DNA of 53,085 nt from an uncultured Anaerococcus sp. (GCF_947253225.1 NZ_CAMXYR010000005.1:1-53085); one strand, 5' to 3'. Numbered from the stretch's first letter, positions 30,971-40,828 are shown. Numbers and translations: made by a program. Notes: a model not told the origin generated them from the letters alone.

Positions 30971-32050
30971 CTAGACACCGATTATTGAGAAGAGAATTAC
31001 TCCCATCCCACCAGTTCTTGGATATGTGAACCTGTGGTTTTTGATTGTGATTTCTACAATATCATCACTTGTAAGTTTGCTAGTTGCCATATGCTTTTGG
31101 CTTAAAACATCGACCTTAGCCTTACCATTTTCTTCCTTCAAATCCAAAAGGATTGGCTCTTTTAGTTTCAAACAACCTTTTGGAGCAGTCTCTTCTACTA
31201 TGATATACTTACCTAGTTGGTCTATATACAAGTCCCTACTTTCAAATATAACTTCTCCATCTATAAGGTCAAAATTCTTCTTGATTTCTTTTACATAACT
31301 CTTATTTAGGAAGGTTATTTCACTTACCTTGTATTCTCCCTTATTCTCAGAGTTTATTCTGTCATCTAAGACCTTATAAAGACTGAATTTCGCTCCAGAA
31401 ACTTTCTTGTTGCCATCATCATTCTTTATAATTTTAACCCTCGGCTTATTGATATTATCAATCTTTGCTGGGACAACAGTATCATTTTTACTAAAGTTTT
31501 TGATTTCCTCTACCTTATAGCCTGTTGCAGATATATCTCTTATTTTTAGCCAGCGTCTTTCGCCTCTGCTTAAGTTTCTAATCCTTATATATCTAGCATA
31601 GGTATTGAGATTTTCGCTTATATCATAAACCTCATTACGCTTATCATCACTAGGCTTGTTTGTTCCATTTGGATTCTTATACTTTCTAAATCTCCTATAG
31701 TTGACACCATCAAGTGAATACTCAATTACATATTCATCATAGGCATCATTTCCATTATTAGACCCCTTAGCTGGACCTTGGTTAAAGTCAAAGGAATCTA
31801 TCCTATAAAGTCCCTTTAGGTCAATTCCAACAAATTCGTCCTTATCTACATGATCACCAATTGATTGGCTCCATAACTTAACCTCGCCAACACTATTTTT
31901 GTCGTTATCAAACATTCTCTCCTTATCATAATCAGCAATATACTTACTGTACCTGTCTGAATAAATTAAGTTATCTTTAGTCAAAGTAATTTTGCCAACT
32001 TTTTCCTTGCCCTTAATGGTAAATAAGCTTGTATCTCCATACTCATTCAC
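30971..32050 (-). CDS. Broken adhesin, last large fragment with YPRTG anchor
   Basis: A 359-codon open fragment, not an independent gene. It holds the fourth discoidin-like module (about 31985-31513: YIADYDKERMFDND, FVGIDLKGLYRID, EYVIEYSLDGVNYR, TYARYIRIRN), a last Cna-B/SpaA module (VSGAKFSLYKVLDD, then GKYIIVEETAPKGCLKL) and the sorting signal YPRTG. TAG at 30971 interrupts the anchor helix after LFSIIGV; the in-frame continuation VMSLGIFFYQRKTSIDR (to 30917) completes a normal membrane anchor and positive tail. Without suppression this end would not be anchored correctly. Confidence 0.6.
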   Translation of the reverse strand: MNEYGDTSLFTIKGKEKVGKITLTKDNLIYSDRYSKYIADYDKERMFDNDKNSVGEVKLWSQSIGDHVDKDEFVGIDLKGLYRIDSFDFNQGPAKGSNNGNDAYDEYVIEYSLDGVNYRRFRKYKNPNGTNKPSDDKRNEVYDISENLNTYARYIRIRNLSRGERRWLKIRDISATGYKVEEIKNFSKNDTVVPAKIDNINKPRVKIIKNDDGNKKVSGAKFSLYKVLDDRINSENKGEYKVSEITFLNKSYVKEIKKNFDLIDGEVIFESRDLYIDQLGKYIIVEETAPKGCLKLKEPILLDLKEENGKAKVDVLSQKHMATSKLTSDDIVEITIKNHRFTYPRTGGMGVILFSIIGV

Positions 32051-32071
32051 AAAGGCCTTTAAGATTTTATC

Positions 32072-33367
32072 TTATTTCATATAACCATCTGGAAGTCTAG
32101 TTTCTTCTAGGGTGTAAGTGCCTGGACTTAGGAAGTCAAAGACGTACCTATTTATTGTTTCATCGTATCCATCACGAGGAATAAACTTATCGTCATCATC
32201 CTTAGCCAACCTGAAATCTGCTCCCTTTATGATGAATTTATCTTTCTTGTCGACCTTCTCAAAGGCAAATTCTCCCAAATCATCCCAGTAGTTTTTGACT
32301 TTCAAAGTTATGGTTGGATTATCTTCAAAAAGTTTTGAATAGTCTATTTCGATTTTATCATCAAATTTCTTGTTAGCATCTTCTGCTTTAAAGTTATAGA
32401 CATCATTGGTTAAAGACTCGCTAACTAATTTCCATCCAAGACTAAGCTTTGTCCCACTAACTCCCTTTATCTTTACCAAGTCGAGAATTATTGGATTCAT
32501 TATTTGGTAACCATCAGGGTTGGAAGTTTCAGAAAGGAGATAACGACCAAGCTCTGTTATAGGTCCATCATCAAATTCTGCCCTACCATTTACTAAAGTA
32601 ATATCTTTTACTTTTCTAAAAGTACCATAGTTGAGATTTTCCGTACTTGTAATATCATTTGGTATCTTGTATAGGGCAAATTTCGCAGTGAAGTCTTTAT
32701 TGACCTTGTTAGTATCAATTAATTCATTAGTTTTACCGTCGATTTTTTCAAGGACGAGCCTTGGGTTTTGGAGATTTCCAATATCAAAAGGCTTTAGGTT
32801 CTCTTGGTCTTTTTGGCTAATTGAGCTTATATCCATAAGCTTATGACCTTCAACAGCAAACTCATCAACTCTCAACCAGCGACCAGATGACCAAAGCTTG
32901 TTTCTAACTCTTATATATCTAGCATATATTGGCTCTGTATAAGTGATGGTGTTGATTGTATTTGCCCTATTATTCTTGTCAGGGTTAGTGTTTTGATAAT
33001 CCTTTAATTTGAAATAAGTTTGTCCATCAAAAGAATATTCTAAAGCACAATCATCAAAGGCATCATTGCCAGCTTCACCAGTATTAGCCTTGTTTGTGAT
33101 TAATTTAATCTTACTTATCTTATGAGTCGTCTTTAAGTCAAGACTTATATAATCATCCTTATTCAAAGAATTATTATTCAAATGGAAAATAGCTTGGCTA
33201 TTTTCGTTACCATCTGTAACATTTTCTATATTTTCAACTTGACACGCTAAATTATGGCTTAATTGGACATCTTTTACTCTCTCATCTCTTGGATTTTTGC
33301 TATCCTCATAAACCCTAACTGTACCCTCATCATCAATGCTAATCTTATAAAGCTTGTCAGTTTTCAT
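32072..33367 (-). CDS. Broken adhesin, third repeat unit fragment
   Basis: A 431-codon open fragment covering most of repeat unit three and the start of unit four. The discoidin-like module lies at about 33265-32840 (YISLDLKTTHKISKIK, DDCALEYSFDGQTYFKL, YARYIRVRNKLWSSGRW), followed by a Cna-B module (TAKFALYKIPNDI, then GRYLLSETSNPDGYQ) and FAFEKVDKKDKFIIKGADF of unit four. Upstream a short open piece (33410-33538) between TAA and TAG carries the missing KLTKDGDKTF segment. Downstream TAA at 32072 falls after LPDGYMK, within a conserved position of the repeats. Confidence 0.6.
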   Translation of the reverse strand: MKTDKLYKISIDDEGTVRVYEDSKNPRDERVKDVQLSHNLACQVENIENVTDGNENSQAIFHLNNNSLNKDDYISLDLKTTHKISKIKLITNKANTGEAGNDAFDDCALEYSFDGQTYFKLKDYQNTNPDKNNRANTINTITYTEPIYARYIRVRNKLWSSGRWLRVDEFAVEGHKLMDISSISQKDQENLKPFDIGNLQNPRLVLEKIDGKTNELIDTNKVNKDFTAKFALYKIPNDITSTENLNYGTFRKVKDITLVNGRAEFDDGPITELGRYLLSETSNPDGYQIMNPIILDLVKIKGVSGTKLSLGWKLVSESLTNDVYNFKAEDANKKFDDKIEIDYSKLFEDNPTITLKVKNYWDDLGEFAFEKVDKKDKFIIKGADFRLAKDDDDKFIPRDGYDETINRYVFDFLSPGTYTLEETRLPDGYMK

Positions 33368-33538
33368 AAAGCCTTTTGGAGCAAGAGTTTCTTCAAGGGT
33401 GTAGTCTCCCTATCTTAGGTAGTTAAATTCAAAAGTTTCATTTACTTTTTTGGTCAAAGTTTGTGAGAAGGTCTTATCTCCATCCTTGGTGAGCTTGAAA
33501 GTAGCAGTCTTATCACCCGCTATATCAACCATAGGTTC

Positions 33539-36331
33539 TTACAAGGAGGTTGCCTTTTTCTTGAAAGCAAACTTAGACTTTAGTTCCTTGTTGGTTACCC
33601 TAAATACTGCCATTACACCATTATTTGTGTCGATACTTAATTTCGCTATATAAGTGCTTGGCTTTATTTCAAACCAAGAGATTTTCTTCTTACCACCATC
33701 AACTTGGTCTTCCTTGACATTTAGAAGGATTGGCTTGTCGAGCTTCCTATATCCTCTTGGAGGAACTTTCTCAACTAGGATATATTTTCCTAGCTTTTGA
33801 ATTTGAAGTTGATTATCAGAAACCTCTCTTCCATCCTTATCTTTTACCTTAGTAAGACTATTTTCTATAGAAATCTTGTGAACATGTTCTCCAGAATTTT
33901 CATTCAGATTATTAACATCCGCTACAGAATCATCAACTTTTCTAAGCTCAAATTCTGCATTAGCATTTGATATTGCTCTTCCATTCTCATCTTGCTTGAT
34001 TATCCTAATCTTAGGATTTTCCAAGTTTCCTATATCAAACAAATCTGTGTCTAGGATTGTATCTTGTCTTTCGTTTGCTAAATCTTTTACAGGCTCAACC
34101 CTATAGCCTTGGGCTTCAAAGCTTGTAACCCTTAGCCAACGACTTCCAGATTCAACATTGCTCCTTATGCGTACATATTTTGCTACAAAAGGATTAGAAA
34201 GATTAATAGTCTTGATTTCGCTATCATCTACCAAAGTCTTATTGTAGGAATCAGCCTTATAGAAGTTTGTTCCATCAAGAGAATACTCTATGTCAAAGTC
34301 TTCAAATATATCCTTTCCTGCATCCTTGCTAACAGTATTTTGCAAGAATTTTAGGCTTGTTACATAATGTGCTTCATTAAAGGCTAGTTGGAGGTAATCA
34401 TCCTTCTTTAATTTTGAACCAGATAAGCGGAAGGTTGCTTCATTGGTGTCATCATCATCAGTTGCATTTCCCACATTATCTATTTGGATGCTTCCAAAGT
34501 TATGGCTTAGACTCGCATTAATCTTTGCTGGCGTTTTGTTAGTAGCATCCTTATAAACAACCGCATTTAAATAATCGTCTACTTTTGCCTTGTAGTCTAA
34601 ATTTGCTCTCATATAACCTGATGGAGCTAGGGTTTCTTCGAGAGTGTAATCTCCCGCTAAAAGATTTGTAAATTCAAATCTTTCAGAGACCTTCTTCTTT
34701 TGAACCTGTGGTGCAAATGAATTATCCCCATCCTTGGTCAACTTAAATTCAGCCTGAAGATTTCCATTAGGAATATCTTGCATTGTCATGTTAGGAGCAC
34801 TTTGGATTTTCTTCTTGAAGGCAAACTTAGACTGGATTTTCGTGTTTTTAACGCTAAATTTAATCAGTCTACCATTTTCTTCAAGACCTATGGTCAAGTT
34901 GCTAACACTTGCAACATTTCTAAACCAAAGTACCTTCTTCTTACCACCAGTTATCGCTACTTGGTCTTGGTAGGCCTCTAAAAGTATTGGCTTAGTAAGT
35001 TTCTTGTAGAATTTTGGAGAAGTTTTCTCTACAAGGATATACTTACCGACCTTGTCTAGGCTTAATTGACTGTCCGAAACTTCATTTACTTTGCTATCAA
35101 TTAGCTTGCTTGTTCCATTGTCAACTATAATCTTATAGACTAAGTCTCCAGAGCCTTCTGTGAGATTATTAACATTTGTACTAGCATCATCGACTTTTCT
35201 TAGCTCAAACTCTGCATAAGCTTTTGCTATATCTCTTCCATTTTCATCAGTCTTTATAAGCTTGATTTTTGGTATTTCTAAGTTGGCAATCTCAAAAACA
35301 TGGGAATCACTAGTTGCTAAGGTCTCTTGATTTTCAAAGGATATTTCCTTCTTCTGGCTTACAGGATAACCCTCAACCCTAAATTCATTTAGCCTCAACC
35401 AACGACCACTAGACTCAACCTTATTCCTAATCCTAACAACCTTGGCACAGAAAGGAGTATTTTCATCAATCGTCCTAATCGTGTTGGCGTAAGTTCCCTT
35501 GGTCGGATTGGTGTTAGCGTAATTCTTAAACTTGTAGAAGTTAGTCCCATCAAGGGAATACTCTAGGTCAACATCATCAAAGGCATCATTGTTTCCACTA
35601 TTTGCTCTTATATTTTGCAGGAGTTTTACCTTGCTGATGTAATGGAGGCTACCTAGGTCTAATTGGATATAATCTCCCTTGTTAATTTTCGAATCTTTCA
35701 ACTTAAAGACAGCTTCATTTCCTTCATCCCCATCTGATGCAAAAGAAATATTAGCAACTGAATTAGTTTTTAGCTTGTGGGAGAAAGTTGCCCTTACTTT
35801 CTTAGGAACTTCATCAGCTGTTGGCTCGAAAATCCTAACACTTCCGTCTTCACTTACGCTTATCTTGTAGTTCTTGGCTGTCTTAAGGTAACCCCTCGGA
35901 GCTTGAACTTCCTCGAGAGTGTACATCCCTTTTTTGAGATTTTCAAAAATAAACTTCTCAAACGCTTTCTTAGTTTGCTCAAGAGCCTTGAAAGACCTAT
36001 CGCCGTCCTTGGTCAACTTAAACTTAGCTTCCAAGTTCCTATCATAAAGCTCAGCCATATGGCTTGTAGTAGATTCTGCTCTCTTGTAGAAGGCAAACTT
36101 AGCCATAGGCTCTTGTCTGTTTTCGATTCTTATGAGGTTATTTATATCATAAAACCAAGATCCAACATGAGTCTCATACTCTTTAATATCATAGTGGCGA
36201 ACTTCTATACCATTTTCAAAAATGTAAAAGCCTATAGAACCTTTATCATCAACGAGAAGTCTGTAAGTTGCCTTTGGATTTTTCACAAAACCCTCAGCAG
36301 CCTTAGTTTCCTCAAGGTCGTAGTAACCCAT
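33539..36331 (-). CDS. Broken adhesin, fragment with repeat units one and two
   Basis: A 930-codon open fragment, the largest of the locus. Two complete units: each starts with (K)FAF(Y/K)K, runs through EFKLTKDGD and YTLEE(V/T)..AP(R/S)GY, then a discoidin-like module (about 35795-35365 and 34515-34100, with DFDIEYSLDGTNFYK and YVRIR..WLR), then FELRKVDD Cna-B strands ending GKYILVEK. The two units are clearly homologous but not identical, so the duplication is not recent. The start given (Met at 36331) is an internal residue, because the in-frame reading NYVFDNLTMGYYDLEE continues upstream past TAA 36356. Confidence 0.6.
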   Translation of the reverse strand: MGYYDLEETKAAEGFVKNPKATYRLLVDDKGSIGFYIFENGIEVRHYDIKEYETHVGSWFYDINNLIRIENRQEPMAKFAFYKRAESTTSHMAELYDRNLEAKFKLTKDGDRSFKALEQTKKAFEKFIFENLKKGMYTLEEVQAPRGYLKTAKNYKISVSEDGSVRIFEPTADEVPKKVRATFSHKLKTNSVANISFASDGDEGNEAVFKLKDSKINKGDYIQLDLGSLHYISKVKLLQNIRANSGNNDAFDDVDLEYSLDGTNFYKFKNYANTNPTKGTYANTIRTIDENTPFCAKVVRIRNKVESSGRWLRLNEFRVEGYPVSQKKEISFENQETLATSDSHVFEIANLEIPKIKLIKTDENGRDIAKAYAEFELRKVDDASTNVNNLTEGSGDLVYKIIVDNGTSKLIDSKVNEVSDSQLSLDKVGKYILVEKTSPKFYKKLTKPILLEAYQDQVAITGGKKKVLWFRNVASVSNLTIGLEENGRLIKFSVKNTKIQSKFAFKKKIQSAPNMTMQDIPNGNLQAEFKLTKDGDNSFAPQVQKKKVSERFEFTNLLAGDYTLEETLAPSGYMRANLDYKAKVDDYLNAVVYKDATNKTPAKINASLSHNFGSIQIDNVGNATDDDDTNEATFRLSGSKLKKDDYLQLAFNEAHYVTSLKFLQNTVSKDAGKDIFEDFDIEYSLDGTNFYKADSYNKTLVDDSEIKTINLSNPFVAKYVRIRSNVESGSRWLRVTSFEAQGYRVEPVKDLANERQDTILDTDLFDIGNLENPKIRIIKQDENGRAISNANAEFELRKVDDSVADVNNLNENSGEHVHKISIENSLTKVKDKDGREVSDNQLQIQKLGKYILVEKVPPRGYRKLDKPILLNVKEDQVDGGKKKISWFEIKPSTYIAKLSIDTNNGVMAVFRVTNKELKSKFAFKKKATSL

Positions 36332-36355
36332 GGTTAGATTATCAAAAACATAGTT

Positions 36356-36685
36356 TTATTTAAGCTTCCATTTTTTATTTACCGACCCATTATTTCCAAA
36401 AGTCCTATCAATGTCAGAATCTCCAATCTTTACTCCAGGATCTATCCTATGCTTTATTTTGGTAAGTTTAAATTCAACTTCTTCTTGGACTGAAATATCT
36501 TCACCGATTGGATTTTTCGTTTTATTTGTCGTTTCTTTTACCTTTCTTAGGGCAAACTTTGACCTAATCACGTCATTTTTGCAAGTAAATTCAAACATAT
36601 TGTCCTTACCAGATAAGCTAATATCCTTATTATCCCCAAGCTTTTTTATAGCAACATTGCCCTTTTCATCTTTGCTAAGCTCCAC
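36356..36685 (-). CDS. Broken adhesin, short fragment after frameshift
   Basis: A 109-codon piece in the frame that continues the protein after the A8-tract frameshift near 36702 (KKPLLVELSKDEKGNV). It contains part of a Cna-B unit (SKFALRKVKETTNKT, EVEFKLTKIKHRID) and ends at the in-frame TAA 36356 after KKWKLK. Not an independent gene. Confidence 0.55.
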   Translation of the reverse strand: MELSKDEKGNVAIKKLGDNKDISLSGKDNMFEFTCKNDVIRSKFALRKVKETTNKTKNPIGEDISVQEEVEFKLTKIKHRIDPGVKIGDSDIDRTFGNNGSVNKKWKLK

Positions 36686-38204
36686 TAGAAGGGGTTTTTT
36701 TTATAATATCGTATCCATAAGGTGATTCGTATTCTGCAAAAATATACTTGCCAGAAATCCTAAATTTGAGAGCTTGGCTTTCAAGTTTACAATCTTTTAC
36801 TTCTAAAATCTGATAATTAATACCAGTATTTGCTTTCTTAGGTAGGTAATAATCCTTGCCTTTAAGTCTTATAAGGTCATCACCCTTATCATCTGTATAC
36901 TCATGCCAGCTACAGTTAGTTTTGTTTTTAGCTAGGCTCCATCCATCATTGTTGGCTAGGGCTTCGTTGATATCTTCATCGCTTACATCATCTCCAACTT
37001 TAAAGATGCAGAATTTTGCGACTCCCTTCAAAGGCTTATTATTTTCATTATTTTTGATTATTCTAATCATCGTTTCCTTATTGTTGGTGAAGGTGTAAAA
37101 GCCAGCTGTTTTATTTATCCTTTGTCCATTTCTTCTTACAGTTACAGTCAATTTGTCATCAACCACAAGCTCAAATGGACTCCTACTAAGGTGGTAGCCT
37201 TCTGGAGCTTTTGTCTCATAAAGTCTATAGGTTCCTGGCCTGATATCCTCAAAGTGAATCAAGCCATTTGAATCGGATGTTTGCCTATCAACTTGTTTGG
37301 TCTTGTTGTCTTTCCCAAGCCAAAATAGAGTAAACTCCGCTCCCTCTAAGGGGAGTGTTCTATCATTGCTATCAACCTTTTTTATATTAAAACTTGTCGA
37401 TTTTTTTGTATTAGAAACATTGATTATTTCATCATTGATTTTTTTATCATTAACTTTGTAAACATACCCGCTTCTATTTACCTCAGAAGAAGCTAGTTCT
37501 TTGGCAATAACTCCACCTTCAATTTTAGAAAATCCTCCAACATCATAGACTAGTTTATAATCATCGAAGTGCGTAAAATTATTAGTTCTAATTTGCTCAA
37601 CTATCCAATATTTCCCTTTACCTAGACCATCAAACTCAAACTCTCCAGTTTTACCATTCATAAAAGTCTGTAAATCACTACCATTGACAAAAGCTGGATA
37701 TATCTTTACTCCATCCTTGGTGGTAAATGACCCATAATTACCAAACCCATCAGGATAATCCCTATATAAAACAAAGTCGGTAGATTTTGTAAATTCATTT
37801 ATGAGCATATATATCTTTTTATATTTGTCTTCACCATAAACATTACCAAACTCACCATTTTCGATTTTTTCTTTAAGAACAGTATACATATCGTCGGTAA
37901 ATCTTCTGCCGTATTGGTTGGTCTTTATGAATTTAACCTTGCCCTTCTTGGGCTTACTTCCACTATCGTTGTAGATTTCGATTTCGTAGGCTCCATTTAC
38001 AGGATTTTCATGGATTTTTGAACTAGCCCCATAGGGGTCTGACTGGTTAACTAAGGCTGTACCCTTAGCTACATCAAATTGCAACTCCATTGGTGCAATT
38101 TTCTTATAACCTTTAGGAGCTTCAACTTCCTCAAGAATATAGGAACCCTTGGCTAGACCATTAAAGGTAAATTCAGAGATTGATTGACCCTTGCCTAGGG
38201 TCAT
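36675..38204 (-). CDS. Broken adhesin, fragment with several Cna-B/SpaA modules
   Basis: A 509-codon open fragment containing three or four SpaA/Cna-B isopeptide-type modules. Good examples are SYILEEVEAPKGYKKI, then GAEFTLFWLGKDNKTKQ with GTYRLYETKAPEGYHL, and VAKFCIFKVGDD. Such modules usually carry a Lys-Asn/Asp isopeptide bond with a Glu in the (Y/L)xxxE strand (LYETKAPEGY, LEEVEAPKGY). The frame opens upstream of the listed Met: FQKSLSGAVFRIRNKD directly continues the previous fragment after a one-base shift at the A6 tract. The 3' end shifts frame at an A8 tract, after YDIIKK. Confidence 0.6.
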   Translation of the reverse strand: MTLGKGQSISEFTFNGLAKGSYILEEVEAPKGYKKIAPMELQFDVAKGTALVNQSDPYGASSKIHENPVNGAYEIEIYNDSGSKPKKGKVKFIKTNQYGRRFTDDMYTVLKEKIENGEFGNVYGEDKYKKIYMLINEFTKSTDFVLYRDYPDGFGNYGSFTTKDGVKIYPAFVNGSDLQTFMNGKTGEFEFDGLGKGKYWIVEQIRTNNFTHFDDYKLVYDVGGFSKIEGGVIAKELASSEVNRSGYVYKVNDKKINDEIINVSNTKKSTSFNIKKVDSNDRTLPLEGAEFTLFWLGKDNKTKQVDRQTSDSNGLIHFEDIRPGTYRLYETKAPEGYHLSRSPFELVVDDKLTVTVRRNGQRINKTAGFYTFTNNKETMIRIIKNNENNKPLKGVAKFCIFKVGDDVSDEDINEALANNDGWSLAKNKTNCSWHEYTDDKGDDLIRLKGKDYYLPKKANTGINYQILEVKDCKLESQALKFRISGKYIFAEYESPYGYDIIKKTPSSGA

Positions 38205-38257
38205 ATTGTAAATAGGAGTATTAGCGTCCTTGTTTCTTATCCTAAAGACTGCCCCAC

Positions 38258-39049
38258 TTAGGCTTTTTTGGAATTATTGTCAAGTTTCTTGATTCTAAGT
38301 GGATAGAGCCTTTGATTGACAAAATCGTAAGGCTTGTCATAGGAAATAGATACGTCTTTACCAGCTACTGTCATCCTTATATCATTTACGTTTGTTTTTG
38401 AAACAGTAACCTTGTAATTTGTATAATCTTGTATATAGCCTTTAGGCGGTGAAATTTCTTTTATATAATAGGTCTTGCCCTTTTCCAAATTATCAAAAAA
38501 TGCATAGCCATCCTTGTCAGTTTTCACCTTTCCAAGACTCTTATCATTACTATCTTTTATTTCAAAGATAGCTGGATTGTTGCTTATAGGTTTGGTGACA
38601 TTGTTTGCCTTATAAACTTTTCTAAACCTAAAGTTTCCCCTTTCTCCAGTACCAGGAGAAATTATTCCTCCTGCATCAGCTGGAGCAGTTGCATAGGCAT
38701 TCTGGTAACCATATTTCCTACCGTTTGTGGCTACTACTTCAACCCTATTATAAGAATACTTGTTTCCGTTGTAGCGATAATTTATATAGTTGGATAAGTT
38801 TCTTTCAGCTATCTTCCTAGCCTTCATCCTAATCAAAAGTGTTCTGTTCCTAAGGTCGGGACTCTTAAAGGTTATTTCATATTTTTCTAGCACCTGACTT
38901 CTGGACTTGGTTTTAGAATTTGGATCTTTTAGGTTGATTGCACGACCATTTATCTGAATTTGAGGAGATGAAACTTGCCTATTAGGATATATTTGTTTCA
39001 TGGTATTTTTATCAACTGTGCAACTTGCTGTTGGATCGCCAACATACAC
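38258..39049 (-). CDS. Broken adhesin, fragment spanning adhesive region to first Cna-B module
   Basis: A 263-codon open fragment. The first part (YEITFKSPDLRNRTLLIRMK, YINYRYNGNKYSYNRV) is beta-rich and looks like the end of an MSCRAMM N3-type domain; the second part is a SpaA module (AIFEIKDSNDKSLGKVKTDKD, shortened here: AIFEIKDSND...GYAFFDNL, TYYIKEISPPKGYIQ). In-frame TAA 39068 separates it from the upstream fragment (GNGQA-stop-FAQDIEVYVGD). It ends in a frameshift after KKLDNNS. Confidence 0.6.
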   Translation of the reverse strand: MYVGDPTASCTVDKNTMKQIYPNRQVSSPQIQINGRAINLKDPNSKTKSRSQVLEKYEITFKSPDLRNRTLLIRMKARKIAERNLSNYINYRYNGNKYSYNRVEVVATNGRKYGYQNAYATAPADAGGIISPGTGERGNFRFRKVYKANNVTKPISNNPAIFEIKDSNDKSLGKVKTDKDGYAFFDNLEKGKTYYIKEISPPKGYIQDYTNYKVTVSKTNVNDIRMTVAGKDVSISYDKPYDFVNQRLYPLRIKKLDNNSKKA

Positions 39050-39067
39050 TTCTATATCTTGGGCAAA

Positions 39068-40813
39068 TTATGCCTGACCATTACCATGATAGAGTTCAAT
39101 AGTTTCCGATAGATAATCCTTAAAGCTTGTAATGTTACTATACTGACCTGCATTAATCACAAGCTCATAAAGCAAATAGTTGTCATCTTCATCATCTTCT
39201 ATTACATACTTGTTGGCATGAGTCATATTTTCCATTATTTTGGAATCATTGTAGTTGATTGATGCTTGAGCTTTAAGACTCACCTTGCAGGTTCTATCAA
39301 GATTTGCATTGTAAAAAGAGGACAAATATTTAACTTGTTTAATAACATTTTTGTTTTGTGGATTTTGCTTATCATAAAAAATTGATGGATCCTGAACTAC
39401 ACCCCAATAATATTTTTTTGCTTGCTCTTCAGATACTCTTCTTCCATCAACACTAAAGAGCTGAGTTTTATTTTGGACATTTCCTATATAAAACTTTCCT
39501 GTATAGGATTTACTTTTCCTTGCAGAATTATTTAATTTGAAGGTAACTTCATCTTTTTGTGTAAGGAACATTTCCCCAATAGGATTATTCGATTCATCAC
39601 GAATATAGGCCCATTTCATGGAATCATTAACTGCTTTTTCTATCTTTAATTCTGGCGGAATCTTCAAGGTGAAATAGGAACCTAAACCAACATCGGAAGG
39701 TATTCTAAATTCTCCTTCTATACCTCCACCATAACCAAACCATTCATCCTTGCCTTCTATGCCATACCTATAGGAATGAATATCCACGGGGTTGACCTTA
39801 GTAACACCATAGACTTCGCTTCCACATTGAGATGTGTCATCGTCCTCATCTTCGGTGGGCTTAGTTTCAGTAGCGAATTTCTTTTTTTCCCTATTGGCAA
39901 AGGTGTAGATTAAGTTTTCCCTATCTACAGTTGACCAACTTAGAATGTACTTTTCGTTTTCTAATTCTTCTACACCATAAGATATTCTTTTGTAGAAAGA
40001 TGGATTTGAAGCTGTCTTTTCAAACTTAAGCTTGTTGGTTTCTTTGAGCATAGTTGTTGGATTTCCATCTATTGACTCAGCCAAAGAAGTCTTTTTTATT
40101 GTTTTTTCTTCTGATTTATCCCCTGTCCAGATTCTAAAAACACTAGCATCGGGCTGGATTTCTTGCCAGATTTTTTGGATGGTGAAATTAGCAAACATAG
40201 CCTCAAGGCTTGCCCCGCATCCAAGACTATGATCCTTAACTTTTTCTTTTATATCAGTGTCAAGGACTGCCTGAACTATTGTTCCCGGCTCTATCTCATT
40301 TATCCTAAACTTACTTGCCTCAACTTCTCTAACTTCTGTTTGAACATAACCCTTATCACTCGATTTATAGAAACTTAGTCTAACTTTACCCTTGGGAGTT
40401 TGGCTGTGATCTGGTGTGAAGTTAAAGAAAGCACTTTCTTTGGTGCTTGGGCTATCATTCATGTAAATTGCAGTCCACCTAATATTATTTTCATCTATAT
40501 AATAGCCCTGGCTTATTACATCATCAGAAGATGATTCCGTGAAATTCGGACCATCCTTTTTAAGGTCAACTAGGCTTATATTATTCTCATCTCCCCAGTT
40601 ATCTTCGGCTTTAACTGTATCTTTAACGAGACTTGGAGCTTTTATGAGGGTCTCTTGACCAAGTTCGTAAACTTCTACCCCACTAGGTGCGAGCTTCTCC
40701 CTTGCATACATCATAGCCGTAAGTTGAGTATTGGCGTAGAGGCTATAATTGTCCCTTACTTCTGTGATGAGAGTTTCTATAACAAATTCATAGCTTCCAT
40801 CTTTAATATACAT
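39068..40813 (-). CDS. Broken adhesin, N-terminal adhesive region fragment
   Basis: A 581-codon open fragment. No enzymatic motifs. The region DVGLGSYFTLKIPPELKIEK with FKLNNSARKSKSYTGKFYIG resembles the DEv-IgG (N2/N3) ligand-binding domains of MSCRAMM adhesins. In the first half, SLYANTQLTAMMYAREKLAPSG suggests a separate alpha/beta part that I cannot assign. The listed Met is internal: the frame continues from the upstream fragment across TAG 40829 (CKY-stop-FDSQKMYIKDG). Confidence 0.6.
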   Translation of the reverse strand: MYIKDGSYEFVIETLITEVRDNYSLYANTQLTAMMYAREKLAPSGVEVYELGQETLIKAPSLVKDTVKAEDNWGDENNISLVDLKKDGPNFTESSSDDVISQGYYIDENNIRWTAIYMNDSPSTKESAFFNFTPDHSQTPKGKVRLSFYKSSDKGYVQTEVREVEASKFRINEIEPGTIVQAVLDTDIKEKVKDHSLGCGASLEAMFANFTIQKIWQEIQPDASVFRIWTGDKSEEKTIKKTSLAESIDGNPTTMLKETNKLKFEKTASNPSFYKRISYGVEELENEKYILSWSTVDRENLIYTFANREKKKFATETKPTEDEDDDTSQCGSEVYGVTKVNPVDIHSYRYGIEGKDEWFGYGGGIEGEFRIPSDVGLGSYFTLKIPPELKIEKAVNDSMKWAYIRDESNNPIGEMFLTQKDEVTFKLNNSARKSKSYTGKFYIGNVQNKTQLFSVDGRRVSEEQAKKYYWGVVQDPSIFYDKQNPQNKNVIKQVKYLSSFYNANLDRTCKVSLKAQASINYNDSKIMENMTHANKYVIEDDEDDNYLLYELVINAGQYSNITSFKDYLSETIELYHGNGQA

Positions 40814-40828
40814 TTTTTGACTGTCAAA

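Noticed and set aside
33410..33541. Each adhesin fragment as an independent gene
   Set aside because: Apart from the first ATG (GGAGG at 41280), the fragment starts lack ribosome-binding sites, lie inside domains, and join perfectly when the stops are ignored.
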